DNA from: Myxosarcina sp. GI1
GTDB taxonomy: Bacteria > Cyanobacteriota > Cyanobacteriia > Cyanobacteriales > Xenococcaceae
NCBI RefSeq assembly: GCF_000756305.1
Contig: NZ_JRFE01000022.1
Span: 1-64,000, forward strand
Direction: 5' to 3'
DNA length: 64,000 bases
A model generated the notes under the pieces. It searched no databases. It was not told the origin of the DNA and was given only the letters and a program-made list of their open reading frames with translations. Positions 9,959 to 18,240 of this stretch are shown here, one piece after another (position 1 is the first letter of the stretch; the number at the start of each line of letters is the position of its first letter). The translations under genes and the position numbers were made by a program.

Positions 9959-10255
9959 ATGTCTTCTTTAAATAGAGGTATGCTTGTAACTATTATCTGC
10001 GAAGCGGTTTTGCAAGACCGTTTAATTAAGTTACTACAAACGTTAGCTGTTTCTGGATATACGATTATTCCCGCACAGGGTGCGGGTGGACATGGCAGAC
10101 GCATGGGAGATATGGCTGGTTACAACACCAATATTGAAGTCAAAACTATCGTCACATCTGAAACATCCGACCAGTTACTTGAAGAGCTAAAGCATTTTCC
10201 GCAAAATCACGCTTTGATTGCCTATAGACAACAGGTAGAAGGTTTATTTGATTAG
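9959..10255 (+). CDS. PII-like signalling protein
   Basis: The product has 98 residues and the ferredoxin-like pattern of the PII superfamily: strand LVTIIC, helix LQDRLIKLLQTLAVSG, strand YTIIPAQG, a short glycine-rich T-loop-like segment GAGGHGRR, strand IEVKTIVTSE and a final helix. It differs from classical GlnB (about 112 residues) and from SbtB, and lacks the GlnB uridylylation/phosphorylation loop. PII-like proteins usually bind nucleotides and control a neighbouring membrane protein. The nearest upstream gene is the Ca2+-ATPase, 360 bases away, so a partner cannot be assigned. The start might be Met8, seven codons later. Confidence 0.7.
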   Translation: MSSLNRGMLVTIICEAVLQDRLIKLLQTLAVSGYTIIPAQGAGGHGRRMGDMAGYNTNIEVKTIVTSETSDQLLEELKHFPQNHALIAYRQQVEGLFD

Positions 10256-10295
10256 AAATATGTATGAAAATTCAAGCGTTAAATATCAGAACTGG

Positions 10296-10330
10296 CGATA
10301 AGCAAGCGCGGCATGGCTTTGCTACGCATT
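10296..10330. repeat. GC-rich imperfect palindromic repeat
   Basis: AGCAAGCGCGGCATGGCTTTGCT-like sequence can fold back on itself and stands out from its AT-rich surroundings between the PII-like gene and aroB. It resembles dispersed cyanobacterial palindromic repeats. Confidence 0.35.
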
Positions 10331-10492
10331 ATTGTTTATTTTAAGAATAAAATGCAGGTATGCACGATAAAACGCATTTTTACTTTTGAAAGCAGCAACA
10401 TCTAACTATCGGTGTTTTTAGGGAAACATTTACAGTATAAAAAACTACAGATAAATTTTGTATGTTCGAGGTCTATTGCTGAGGTGTTTTTT

Positions 10493-11575
10493 CTACGGCA
10501 AAGCTTCTTTAATAAGCTCGGAAGTTGAGCGGTCGGTAATTGTCACCGCACCTATTTTAGTTGGCAAAATAAAGCGTACTTTTCCTGCTTTAACTTTTTT
10601 GTCGCTTTTTATCGTTTCGAGTATGTCATCAATCTTTAGCTGTGAGGGAATATCTAAAGGTAAACCTGCTTTGGCAATTAATTTATCCTGTCGTGCGGCT
10701 TCAGCTTTTGTCCATAGTCCCATACGAACGGCAATTTTTCCTGCTGCTACCATGCCTATTGCCACCGCTTCACCGTGAACGAACTGTTGATAGTTAGTCA
10801 AACTTTCTACAGCATGACCGATAGTGTGACCGTAGTTTAAAATTGCTCGCAAACCTGCTTCTTTTTCGTCTTGGCTGACAACATCAGCTTTAGCCTGACA
10901 AGAACGAACTAAAATTGTTTGCAAAAATTCTGGAGCGATCGCGCTAAAGTTATCTATATGCTCGGCTTGTTCTAGTTTGGTAAATAAATCTTCATCCCAG
11001 ATAACGCCATACTTAATAACCTCGGCAATTCCCGCCCTAAACTCTTTTTCTGGTAGAGTTTTTAAAACATCGGGATCGATTGCCACCAGTTTGGGTTGAT
11101 AAAAAGCACCAATAAGATTTTTGCCTTGAGGATGATTGACACCCGTTTTTCCGCCGACAGAAGCATCCACCATTGCCAGCAAAGTGGTTGGTACCTGTAC
11201 GAAGTTAACACCTCTCAACCAGGTTGCTGCTGCAAATCCTGTCATGTCGCCAATTACCCCTCCTCCTAAAGCAACTAAAGTAGAAGAACGTTCGATACGG
11301 TTGGTTAGGGCGGTATCGTATATTTGTTCTATAGAGCGGAGATTTTTATATTGTTCTCCCGCAGGTATTAAATGAGTAAAAGTTTCAAAACCATTATTCT
11401 GTAGGGAGTTGATACAAGTATCGCCATAGTAGTCAAATATTTCTGGGTTGGAAACAACTAAAACTTTTTTACCTACACCAAGCTTTTGCATTTGCTTGCC
11501 TAACTGGTTGAGACTACCAGAAGCAATATCAATCTGATAGGAAGTTTGAGGAAGGCTGACGGTTATAGTAGGCAT
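10493..11575 (-). CDS. aroB: 3-dehydroquinate synthase
   Basis: This 360-residue protein converts DAHP to 3-dehydroquinate, the second step of the shikimate pathway, in the cytoplasm. The NAD-binding glycine motif [13 protein letters not shown] and the lysine-containing GGKTGVN are clear, and the divalent-metal ligands fall in [10 protein letters not shown] (Glu), [11 protein letters not shown] (His) and HGEAVAIGM (His). Length is normal for the family. The gene ends about 240 bases from the PII-like gene, convergently, and starts 287 bases from the divergent penicillin-binding protein gene. Confidence 0.96.
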   Translation of the reverse strand: MPTITVSLPQTSYQIDIASGSLNQLGKQMQKLGVGKKVLVVSNPEIFDYYGDTCINSLQNNGFETFTHLIPAGEQYKNLRSIEQIYDTALTNRIERSSTLVALGGGVIGDMTGFAAATWLRGVNFVQVPTTLLAMVDASVGGKTGVNHPQGKNLIGAFYQPKLVAIDPDVLKTLPEKEFRAGIAEVIKYGVIWDEDLFTKLEQAEHIDNFSAIAPEFLQTILVRSCQAKADVVSQDEKEAGLRAILNYGHTIGHAVESLTNYQQFVHGEAVAIGMVAAGKIAVRMGLWTKAEAARQDKLIAKAGLPLDIPSQLKIDDILETIKSDKKVKAGKVRFILPTKIGAVTITDRSTSELIKEALP

Positions 11576-11862
11576 GACTTGCTTTTTTAAAAATTAGTTA
11601 TTCATTATTATATTTTTTCGCTGGCTCTGAGACATCGAGTAAAAATAGATTTTAGCTGCTAATAACTTTAATTTGACCGATACTTGCTTTTTGATTGCTA
11701 CAATTGTCGATCTATAGTGGGCACAAAATTCTTAGGTAGTTTACAATCGCGATTATTATCTGCTATTTCTAATTCTTTACGTACTATTTAGGTTTAGGTT
11801 AGTCTACTATTCAAGCAACTGTCTTTGGTGCATTCCGATCTTCTGGAGGAAATTGAAATATC

Positions 11863-13785
11863 GTGTCGTCTAAAACTATTAGACAGAAATCAAAATCAAT
11901 TGGCAAAGGTGCGATCGCTCTAAATTTTTTATCTGGAGTCGCTCAAGCTACAGGCGGTACCGTACTGGGAATTACCATGATTACTAGCTCGGTTGTTGCC
12001 GGAGGTTTAGTCGGTTTGGCATTTAGCTTCCGCAACCTTCCCGACGTAAGAGTATTGCGTAATTACGTTCCCTCAGAAACTAGCTATATTTACGATATCA
12101 AAGGTAGACTGCTTACGAGGCTTCATGGCGAAGCTAACCGAGAAATTGCGCCACTAGAAGGAATTTCTCCCGATCTAAAAAGAGCGGTACTGGCAATTGA
12201 AGACAGTAGTTTTTATCGGCATCCAGGAATCAATCCATACAGTATTGGTCGTGCAGCTTTAGTAAACTTTCAAAGTCGCGGCGTATCTGAGGGAGCTTCT
12301 ACGATTACCATGCAGCTAGTTAAAAATTTGTTCTTGACTAGCGAGCGCACTTTTAGCCGCAAGCTGGCAGAAGCAGTTTTGGCAATAAGGGTAGAACAGG
12401 TTTTTACTAAAGACGAAATTTTAGAAATGTATCTCAATAACATTTATTGGGGTCATAATAACTACGGCATACAAACCGCAGCCGAAACCTATTTTAATAA
12501 AAGTGCTTCAGAATTAAGCCTATCAGAAGCAGCAGTATTGGCTGGATTAATTCAGGCACCACAGCAGTACAGTCCTTTTCTTAACTATGCCGAAACCAAA
12601 CAAAGACAAGCCGTAGTATTGCAGCGAATGCAAACTCTCGGCTGGATTACGCCCGAACAGGCCGATCTCGCTCTAAAAGAACCTTTATTAGTCGGAAAAC
12701 CAACGGCGTGGGGTAAAAGCAAACTACCTTTTATTACCGAAGCAGTAGTTAGAGAACTAGAAGAACGTTTTGGTAGAGATAAAGTTCTGCAAGGCGGTAT
12801 TAGGGTTCAAACCACTATCGATCTTAACTTTCAAAAAATGGCGGAACAAAGCGTCAAAGACAGTCATCGGCTACTGCAAAGCTGGGGCTTGCGAGCCGAT
12901 CAAATTGCTCTTGCCGCAGTCGATCCCCGAACTCACTTTGTCAAAGCTTTAGTGGGTGGCACCAATTACGATGAAAGTCAGTTCAATCGAGCGGTACAGT
13001 CTCGCAGACAGCCTGGTTCTTCTTTTAAACCTTTTGTTTTCTATACTGCATTGGCAAGTGGTAAGTATACTCCTAGCACCACTATTACCGATGCTCCCGT
13101 TACCTATCGCGTTCCTGGCGGTTATTACGAACCGCAAAATTATGGCGGAAAGGGAGATTTTAAAGGGGCAATGTCTATTTCGACAGCCTTAATTCAGTCG
13201 CGTAACGTGCCTGCGGTAAAACTAGGTAAAGCAGTAGGCTTAGAAAAAGTAATTGAAATTTGTCGGGCTTTAGGAATTGAAAGTCCTTTACAGCCAGTAA
13301 TTTCTTTGCCTTTAGGTTCGATAGGCGTAACTCCTTTAGAAATGGCTGGCGCTTTTGCTACTTTTGCTAGTAATGGTTGGCATTCTAAGCCAACTTCAAT
13401 TGTTCGAGTAACAGATAGTAAAGGCAATATTCTGTTAGACAATCGACCAGAACCGCAACGTATTTTAGATCCCTGGGCAACTGCTAGTCTTACTACCATG
13501 TTACAGGGAGTAATTAATGAAGGTACTGGTAGAAAAGCTAGTATTGGTCGCCCCGCAGCAGGTAAAACTGGAACCACTTCCTCAGAACGCGATGTTTGGT
13601 TTGTAGGCTATGTACCCCAGTTAGCAACAGCAGTTTGGGTGGGAAATGATGATTATCGAAGTATGGGTAAGGGAATTACTGGAGGCGATTTTGCCGCACC
13701 AGTTTGGCGTTCTTTTATGTTAAAAGCTTTAGAAAACGAACCAGTCAAGCAGTTTCCTGCGGCCTCTAAATATCCTCGTCCTTAG
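11863..13785 (+). CDS. Class A penicillin-binding protein (transglycosylase/transpeptidase)
   Basis: The 640-residue protein starts at GTG with a good GGAGGA ribosome-binding site 12 bases upstream. A membrane anchor lies near residues 30-55, followed by the GT51 glycosyltransferase domain (EDSSFYRHPGIN, GASTITMQLVKN) and the penicillin-binding transpeptidase domain. The active serine is Ser386 in PGSSFKPF, with SRN and AGKTGTTS as the second and third motifs. It polymerises and cross-links peptidoglycan on the periplasmic side. It lacks long C-terminal extensions and is PBP1A-like. All catalytic residues appear intact. Confidence 0.94.
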   Translation: MSSKTIRQKSKSIGKGAIALNFLSGVAQATGGTVLGITMITSSVVAGGLVGLAFSFRNLPDVRVLRNYVPSETSYIYDIKGRLLTRLHGEANREIAPLEGISPDLKRAVLAIEDSSFYRHPGINPYSIGRAALVNFQSRGVSEGASTITMQLVKNLFLTSERTFSRKLAEAVLAIRVEQVFTKDEILEMYLNNIYWGHNNYGIQTAAETYFNKSASELSLSEAAVLAGLIQAPQQYSPFLNYAETKQRQAVVLQRMQTLGWITPEQADLALKEPLLVGKPTAWGKSKLPFITEAVVRELEERFGRDKVLQGGIRVQTTIDLNFQKMAEQSVKDSHRLLQSWGLRADQIALAAVDPRTHFVKALVGGTNYDESQFNRAVQSRRQPGSSFKPFVFYTALASGKYTPSTTITDAPVTYRVPGGYYEPQNYGGKGDFKGAMSISTALIQSRNVPAVKLGKAVGLEKVIEICRALGIESPLQPVISLPLGSIGVTPLEMAGAFATFASNGWHSKPTSIVRVTDSKGNILLDNRPEPQRILDPWATASLTTMLQGVINEGTGRKASIGRPAAGKTGTTSSERDVWFVGYVPQLATAVWVGNDDYRSMGKGITGGDFAAPVWRSFMLKALENEPVKQFPAASKYPRP

Positions 13786-14088
13786 TTTTATATCAGTTTG
13801 ATTTTTAACTAATACACATCATTTATTTATTATTTATTCTAGTTCTTAGCTTTTAGCTTGTGGCTCGATTAAAAATAGTCTGAATCTACTTTTAATATAG
13901 TTTTTGTTTACTATACAATTCAAATAGTTTCTATCGATTTAACAATCAACAGGAAGCAATAAACAATGAGGAAATATTAACGAGTAATATATCAATTGTA
14001 CGATGTTAAATGATAATTGTTTGTCTAGCGGACACTGACAGTAATCTAGCCGATCGCCAAGATTGATTATAAATTTTTTCGCTTGAAC
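13786..14088. other. 303-base intergenic region without visible features
   Basis: AT-rich sequence between the convergent PBP and DUF1825 genes. I see no ORF with a plausible start and no strong hairpin followed by a T-run. Confidence 0.5.
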
Positions 14089-14406
14089 TTAGGGTTCAAT
14101 TTCCGATTTCATTCTTTTGAGAGTCATTTCCATGCGATCGAACATTTGCTGGGGAGTAATGCCAAACTGGTCGAGTTGAGTTTTTAACTGCTGAACCGTC
14201 ATCTGCGCCATAAAGTCTTCAGAAAGCTCGAAACGCTTCATAAAAATACGGTAGCGTTCCATTAACTGTTCCATACGTTCGATATATAGCTTTTTACCTT
14301 CGCGATCGAACTTGCCGTATTCCCCACCTAGCTGCATTAAAGATTGATAGTCTTCAAACAACTGTTTGGCTTCTTGCTGAACTACTTGAGAATCAAAAAA
14401 TCCCAT
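14089..14406 (-). CDS. DUF1825 family protein
   Basis: The 105-residue, mainly helical protein (MGFFDSQVVQQEAKQLFEDY near the start, then MEQLMERYRIFMKRFELS) matches DUF1825, a short family found across cyanobacteria. It has no membrane segment. The function is unknown to me. It is convergent with the PBP gene and 150 bases upstream of the GGDEF-EAL gene's stop on the opposite reading side, with a clear gap on both sides, so it is probably monocistronic. Confidence 0.85.
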   Translation of the reverse strand: MGFFDSQVVQQEAKQLFEDYQSLMQLGGEYGKFDREGKKLYIERMEQLMERYRIFMKRFELSEDFMAQMTVQQLKTQLDQFGITPQQMFDRMEMTLKRMKSEIEP

Positions 14407-14555
14407 AATTGCTATCTCGATTTTGTCAATTATTATTAAAAATTTGACCTTAAATTAATTTATATTTATCTTTATTCTAATATTAAAACAGCAGAAAACC
14501 CGAATGAAATACGGTTTTCCACATACTAATGACTAGATAAAATAGCTCTATAACC

Positions 14556-16841
14556 TTACCAACGAGGAAAACTAGCAATTAAAGCTTCAGCTTCAGCTTT
14601 ACACAGAGGTGGAGAGAAAAAGAAGCCCTGTCCATATTCGCATTCAAGTAATTTCAGTTGGGCTAGTTGAGCGGAAGTCTCTATACCTTCGGCGATAACG
14701 TCCATATTTAAAATGTGAGCTAAAGTGACAATCGCTTCGACAATTGCCGAATTTTCGCGATTAGACTGCATTCGAGCGATAAAAGAGCGGTCTATTTTAA
14801 TAGTATCGACGGGAAAACGATGCAAATAGCTTAGAGATGAATAACCAGTACCAAAATCGTCAATACTAAACCTGATTTGTTTTGCTTTTAATTGCAAAAT
14901 CTTTTTAGTAACGGCTTCTAAATTATCAATTAAAATGCTTTCAGTAATTTCTAACTTGAGATGTTTGCCCTCTAATCCAGTTTCAGTCAGAGTGCGCTCG
15001 ATAGTTTTAACTAAATGAGGTTGGCTAAATTGTTTACCAGAAAGATTAATGCTGATATTGAGAGCTAAATCTTGATGTTCTACTTGGGGATATTTAGTTT
15101 GCCAATTCCGTAGTTGTTGACAGGCTTCTTTGAGTAGCCAAGTTCCCAAAGGAACGATCGCTCCCGTTTCTTCAGCAAGAGGAATAAAGTTTACAGGTGA
15201 AATATAACCCTGGCTGGGATGCCGCCATCTAGCTAAAGCTTCAAAACCTGTAAGAACACCCAATTTTAGACTGACAATTGGTTGATAGTAAACCTCAAAT
15301 TCTTGGCGTTCTACCGCCCGTCTTAGATCGGTTTCTAACTGTAGTTGAGAACAGGCGCGATCGCGCAGCGAGCGATCGAAAACTTCGTAGCGAGCCTTGC
15401 CTTGATGTTTGGCACTGTACATAGTTAGATCGGCATCGCGCAAAATATCTTCGGGTTTTTGGTAATCTGAAGTAGAAAGGGCAATACCAATACTAGCAGT
15501 AGTGAATAGTTCGTAATTGCCAACTTTAAAGGGATAAGCTAGAGTTCGATCGATGCTGCGAGCCACTAAAGTAGCATCTTCAATTCCCCGTATATTTTCG
15601 AGTAAAATTGTAAACTCATCTCCGCCGAGGCGTGCTACCGTATCGGTAGGAGCGATCGATTTTTCAAGTCTTTTGGCAATCTGAATCAGTAATTTATCAC
15701 CTATTAGATGTCCCGCACTATCGTTAACTACTTTAAAACGATCTAAGTCGAGAAATAAAACGGCAAATATATAGTTTTCAGAATTCTGGGCTTTTTTTAG
15801 CTGTTGGGCGAGACGATCCATGAACAAAGCACGATTGGGCAATCCTGTCAGAGTATCGTGTAGAGCATCGTGAAGTAACTGCTGCTCCATTTTTTTGCGA
15901 TCGCTAATATCGACAATTTGATTGTTAAAATGAAGCACGTCGCCCATCGAGTCGCACATGATTACTATTTTTAGCAGGGCATACATCACTCGTCCGTCTT
16001 TGGTAAGATAGCGGGTTTCAATCTGAAGATTAGAGTCTCGTTCGGCAATCAGCTTTTGTTGCAATTCACGCTGTAATTTCCAATCTTCTGGATGGGCAAT
16101 TTTAGTTAAAGAAAGCTGTAGTAATTCTGTTGAAGAATAGCCTAAAGCCAAACATAAAGACTTATTAACACGTTTAAATTTGCCGTCGAGGTCGGTAATT
16201 GCCATGCCAATAGGAGCCATTTCAAAAGTCAGGCGAAATTGTTCCTCACTCTTTCTCATTGCTGCTTCGGCTTCGTGACGTTGAGTAATATCTTCAGCAA
16301 TACCGACAAAGCGACTGACTTTTCCCAAGACATCGCGGACGGGAAAAGCACGTACCCTAACCCAACGGATAGTATTATCTGGTCTGACGATACGATACTG
16401 CTCTTCAAATTCATCGCCCGTCCTAAATTGTGTTTCAACTGTCGCCAGAGCATTTAAAATATCATCTTGATGAATTGCCATCAACCAGGATTGTGGATCT
16501 TCATACAAACTTTGGCGACTTCTACCCCAAATCTTTTCGTAGGCGGGAGAAATATAGAGTATTTCGTCAGTTTGGGCTGAAATAACAAAAAAAACTTCCC
16601 TTACGTTTTCGGCAATCTCTCTAAATCTTTCTTCTCTTTCTTCTAGTTCCCTTAGCTCTTGTTTTAGCTGTTGATTTTCTTGTAATACTTCTTGTATGCG
16701 TCTTAAAAGTGAAGACAGCAGTTCTGATGAAATCTCAGAACCATTAGCTTGATGAGATGAAGCAAGATTTGAGAAAACATCGAGGGTTTCAGTCTTAGGG
16801 GCATTTCGCTGGGATACAGACTCCTGTTCTCGATTGGACAT
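14556..16841 (-). CDS. PAS-PAS-GGDEF-EAL protein (cyclic-di-GMP turnover)
   Basis: The 761-residue soluble protein has a coiled coil at about residues 40-75, PAS domains at about 71-190 and 198-317, GGDEF at about 320-480 and EAL at about 500-755. GGDEF is intact at residues 406-410 (ARLGGDEF). The inhibitory RxxD site before it is not (APTD). EAL motifs look complete: FEALARW, LKLEITES, IDDFGTGYSSL, IKIDRSF and AEGIET. Both synthesis and breakdown of c-di-GMP are therefore possible, with the direction set by the PAS sensors. Whether it works mainly as cyclase or phosphodiesterase cannot be read from sequence. Confidence 0.92.
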   Translation of the reverse strand: MSNREQESVSQRNAPKTETLDVFSNLASSHQANGSEISSELLSSLLRRIQEVLQENQQLKQELRELEEREERFREIAENVREVFFVISAQTDEILYISPAYEKIWGRSRQSLYEDPQSWLMAIHQDDILNALATVETQFRTGDEFEEQYRIVRPDNTIRWVRVRAFPVRDVLGKVSRFVGIAEDITQRHEAEAAMRKSEEQFRLTFEMAPIGMAITDLDGKFKRVNKSLCLALGYSSTELLQLSLTKIAHPEDWKLQRELQQKLIAERDSNLQIETRYLTKDGRVMYALLKIVIMCDSMGDVLHFNNQIVDISDRKKMEQQLLHDALHDTLTGLPNRALFMDRLAQQLKKAQNSENYIFAVLFLDLDRFKVVNDSAGHLIGDKLLIQIAKRLEKSIAPTDTVARLGGDEFTILLENIRGIEDATLVARSIDRTLAYPFKVGNYELFTTASIGIALSTSDYQKPEDILRDADLTMYSAKHQGKARYEVFDRSLRDRACSQLQLETDLRRAVERQEFEVYYQPIVSLKLGVLTGFEALARWRHPSQGYISPVNFIPLAEETGAIVPLGTWLLKEACQQLRNWQTKYPQVEHQDLALNISINLSGKQFSQPHLVKTIERTLTETGLEGKHLKLEITESILIDNLEAVTKKILQLKAKQIRFSIDDFGTGYSSLSYLHRFPVDTIKIDRSFIARMQSNRENSAIVEAIVTLAHILNMDVIAEGIETSAQLAQLKLLECEYGQGFFFSPPLCKAEAEALIASFPRW

Positions 16842-16903
16842 TCGATTTATGCTAATTATGGCGGCATCCGTCTAAATCTATACTTCCCCAATTAGCAACA
16901 AAA

Positions 16904-18187
16904 CTAACTATTTTTTCCTCGCCAGGTCTGAATTACTTTGCCTGTAATTTGTCGATCGCGCCATAGTGTATTGTTGGCAGGAGATTTAAGATTGTTACTG
17001 CTGGCTAACCAAGTTTGGGTGGGAGCAAATAATACTAGTTCGGTTGCGTCTAAAGCAGAAATTGGCAGGGTGGCTCGCTGCAAACAACTAAGGGGACGAC
17101 TGCTAAGGGCTTTCCATAGTTCTAATGCCGTCCACTCACCGCTACTGACAAACCTCTGCCATAACAAAGGCAATGCTATTGACAAACCAACTACTCCAGG
17201 TGGTGTCTGTGCGAATGATACTGTTTTTTCTTCATAGGTATAGGCGCGATGGTCGATGGCGATCGCATCGATGATGCCCTGTTTTACCCCATCAATCAAA
17301 CCAAGGCGGTCGTTTTTATTTCCCAGTGGTGGTTCGAGACGCAAATTGGGATCGTAGCTGTCGAGCGTCTCGGTATCGTGCAGGAGGTGCATCCAGGTAG
17401 TGCTGGCAGTAATTGGTACCCCACGTTGTTTGGCACTGGCAATTAGTTCTACACTGCGTTGAGTAGAAACCCGCATAATGTGGACGGGTGTGTTAATGGC
17501 GGCAATAATTTCTAAAGCGGCAGCAATGGTTGCCGTTTCAGAATAAGCAGGATTACCCAGTAAACCCTGACGTATAGAAGCAGCTCCTTCTCTGGCAACA
17601 CCCATACCGCTGAGAGGTTTGTCGGTTAGAGCGATCGCTACTGGTTTTTGCCAGGGTTTAATGTATTCCAGCATTTGTTTGAGCAAGTAAAGTTCGCCCA
17701 AATTATATTTGCCTGTGAAGCCAACAGAGGCTGTTTTAAGTTCTGCTAGTTCGTTCATTGTCTGGGTATTGGCAAAAGCAGCCGCCCAAAAATGAATTTG
17801 AGGTAAGGTAACATCTCTACTGCATAAATTTTTGCTTCTCTGCTGTAGAGATGCCAGTATGTCGGGATTATTGATGGCGGGAACCGTATCGGGAAGAATG
17901 GCTATTTGAGTAAATCCTCCTGCTGCCGCCGTTTCTGCTAACTCTTGTAAGGTTTCTCGGCTTTCGTTTCCAGGTTCTGCACTGTGACTGTACAAGTCAA
18001 CCAGTCCCGTACCCAAAACCATTCCTCTGGCATCGACTACTGCTGTATGTTGAGGATAATTGGTTAGAGAAGTTTCTATAGTGGCAACTCTACCGTTAAC
18101 GAGTAACACGTCTTGCTGGCGATCGCTGTTGGCTACAGGGTCGATGATTCTAACCTGCCGTAATAATTTTGCTTCCTCGTTCATCAA
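16904..18187 (-). CDS. Dihydroorotase-like protein, metal-site residues altered
   Basis: At 427 residues with an amidohydrolase fold it would usually be annotated pyrC. However, the canonical D-x-H-x-H-x-R metal motif reads VDLYSHSAEPG, so the first His is Tyr and the substrate-binding Arg is Ala. The region that carries the carboxylated Lys reads VGFTGKY, without a clear Lys in the expected place. The late Asp motif is kept (IAIDHRAY). This pattern fits PyrX-type non-catalytic dihydroorotase homologues, which support aspartate transcarbamoylase in some bacteria. A true PyrC may be encoded elsewhere. It is 54 bases downstream of the hybrid kinase's stop in the opposite order, on the same strand. 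Confidence 0.75.
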   Translation of the reverse strand: MMNEEAKLLRQVRIIDPVANSDRQQDVLLVNGRVATIETSLTNYPQHTAVVDARGMVLGTGLVDLYSHSAEPGNESRETLQELAETAAAGGFTQIAILPDTVPAINNPDILASLQQRSKNLCSRDVTLPQIHFWAAAFANTQTMNELAELKTASVGFTGKYNLGELYLLKQMLEYIKPWQKPVAIALTDKPLSGMGVAREGAASIRQGLLGNPAYSETATIAAALEIIAAINTPVHIMRVSTQRSVELIASAKQRGVPITASTTWMHLLHDTETLDSYDPNLRLEPPLGNKNDRLGLIDGVKQGIIDAIAIDHRAYTYEEKTVSFAQTPPGVVGLSIALPLLWQRFVSSGEWTALELWKALSSRPLSCLQRATLPISALDATELVLFAPTQTWLASSNNLKSPANNTLWRDRQITGKVIQTWRGKNS

Positions 18188-18240
18188 ACTTTAGAGCGAA
18201 ATTTTTGCTAGTTAATTCTATCAACGCTTATCGACTGTTG

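Noticed and set aside
16904-18187. Plain annotation as active dihydroorotase
   Set aside because: First metal-binding His and substrate Arg are replaced, and the carboxylated Lys is not at the expected place.
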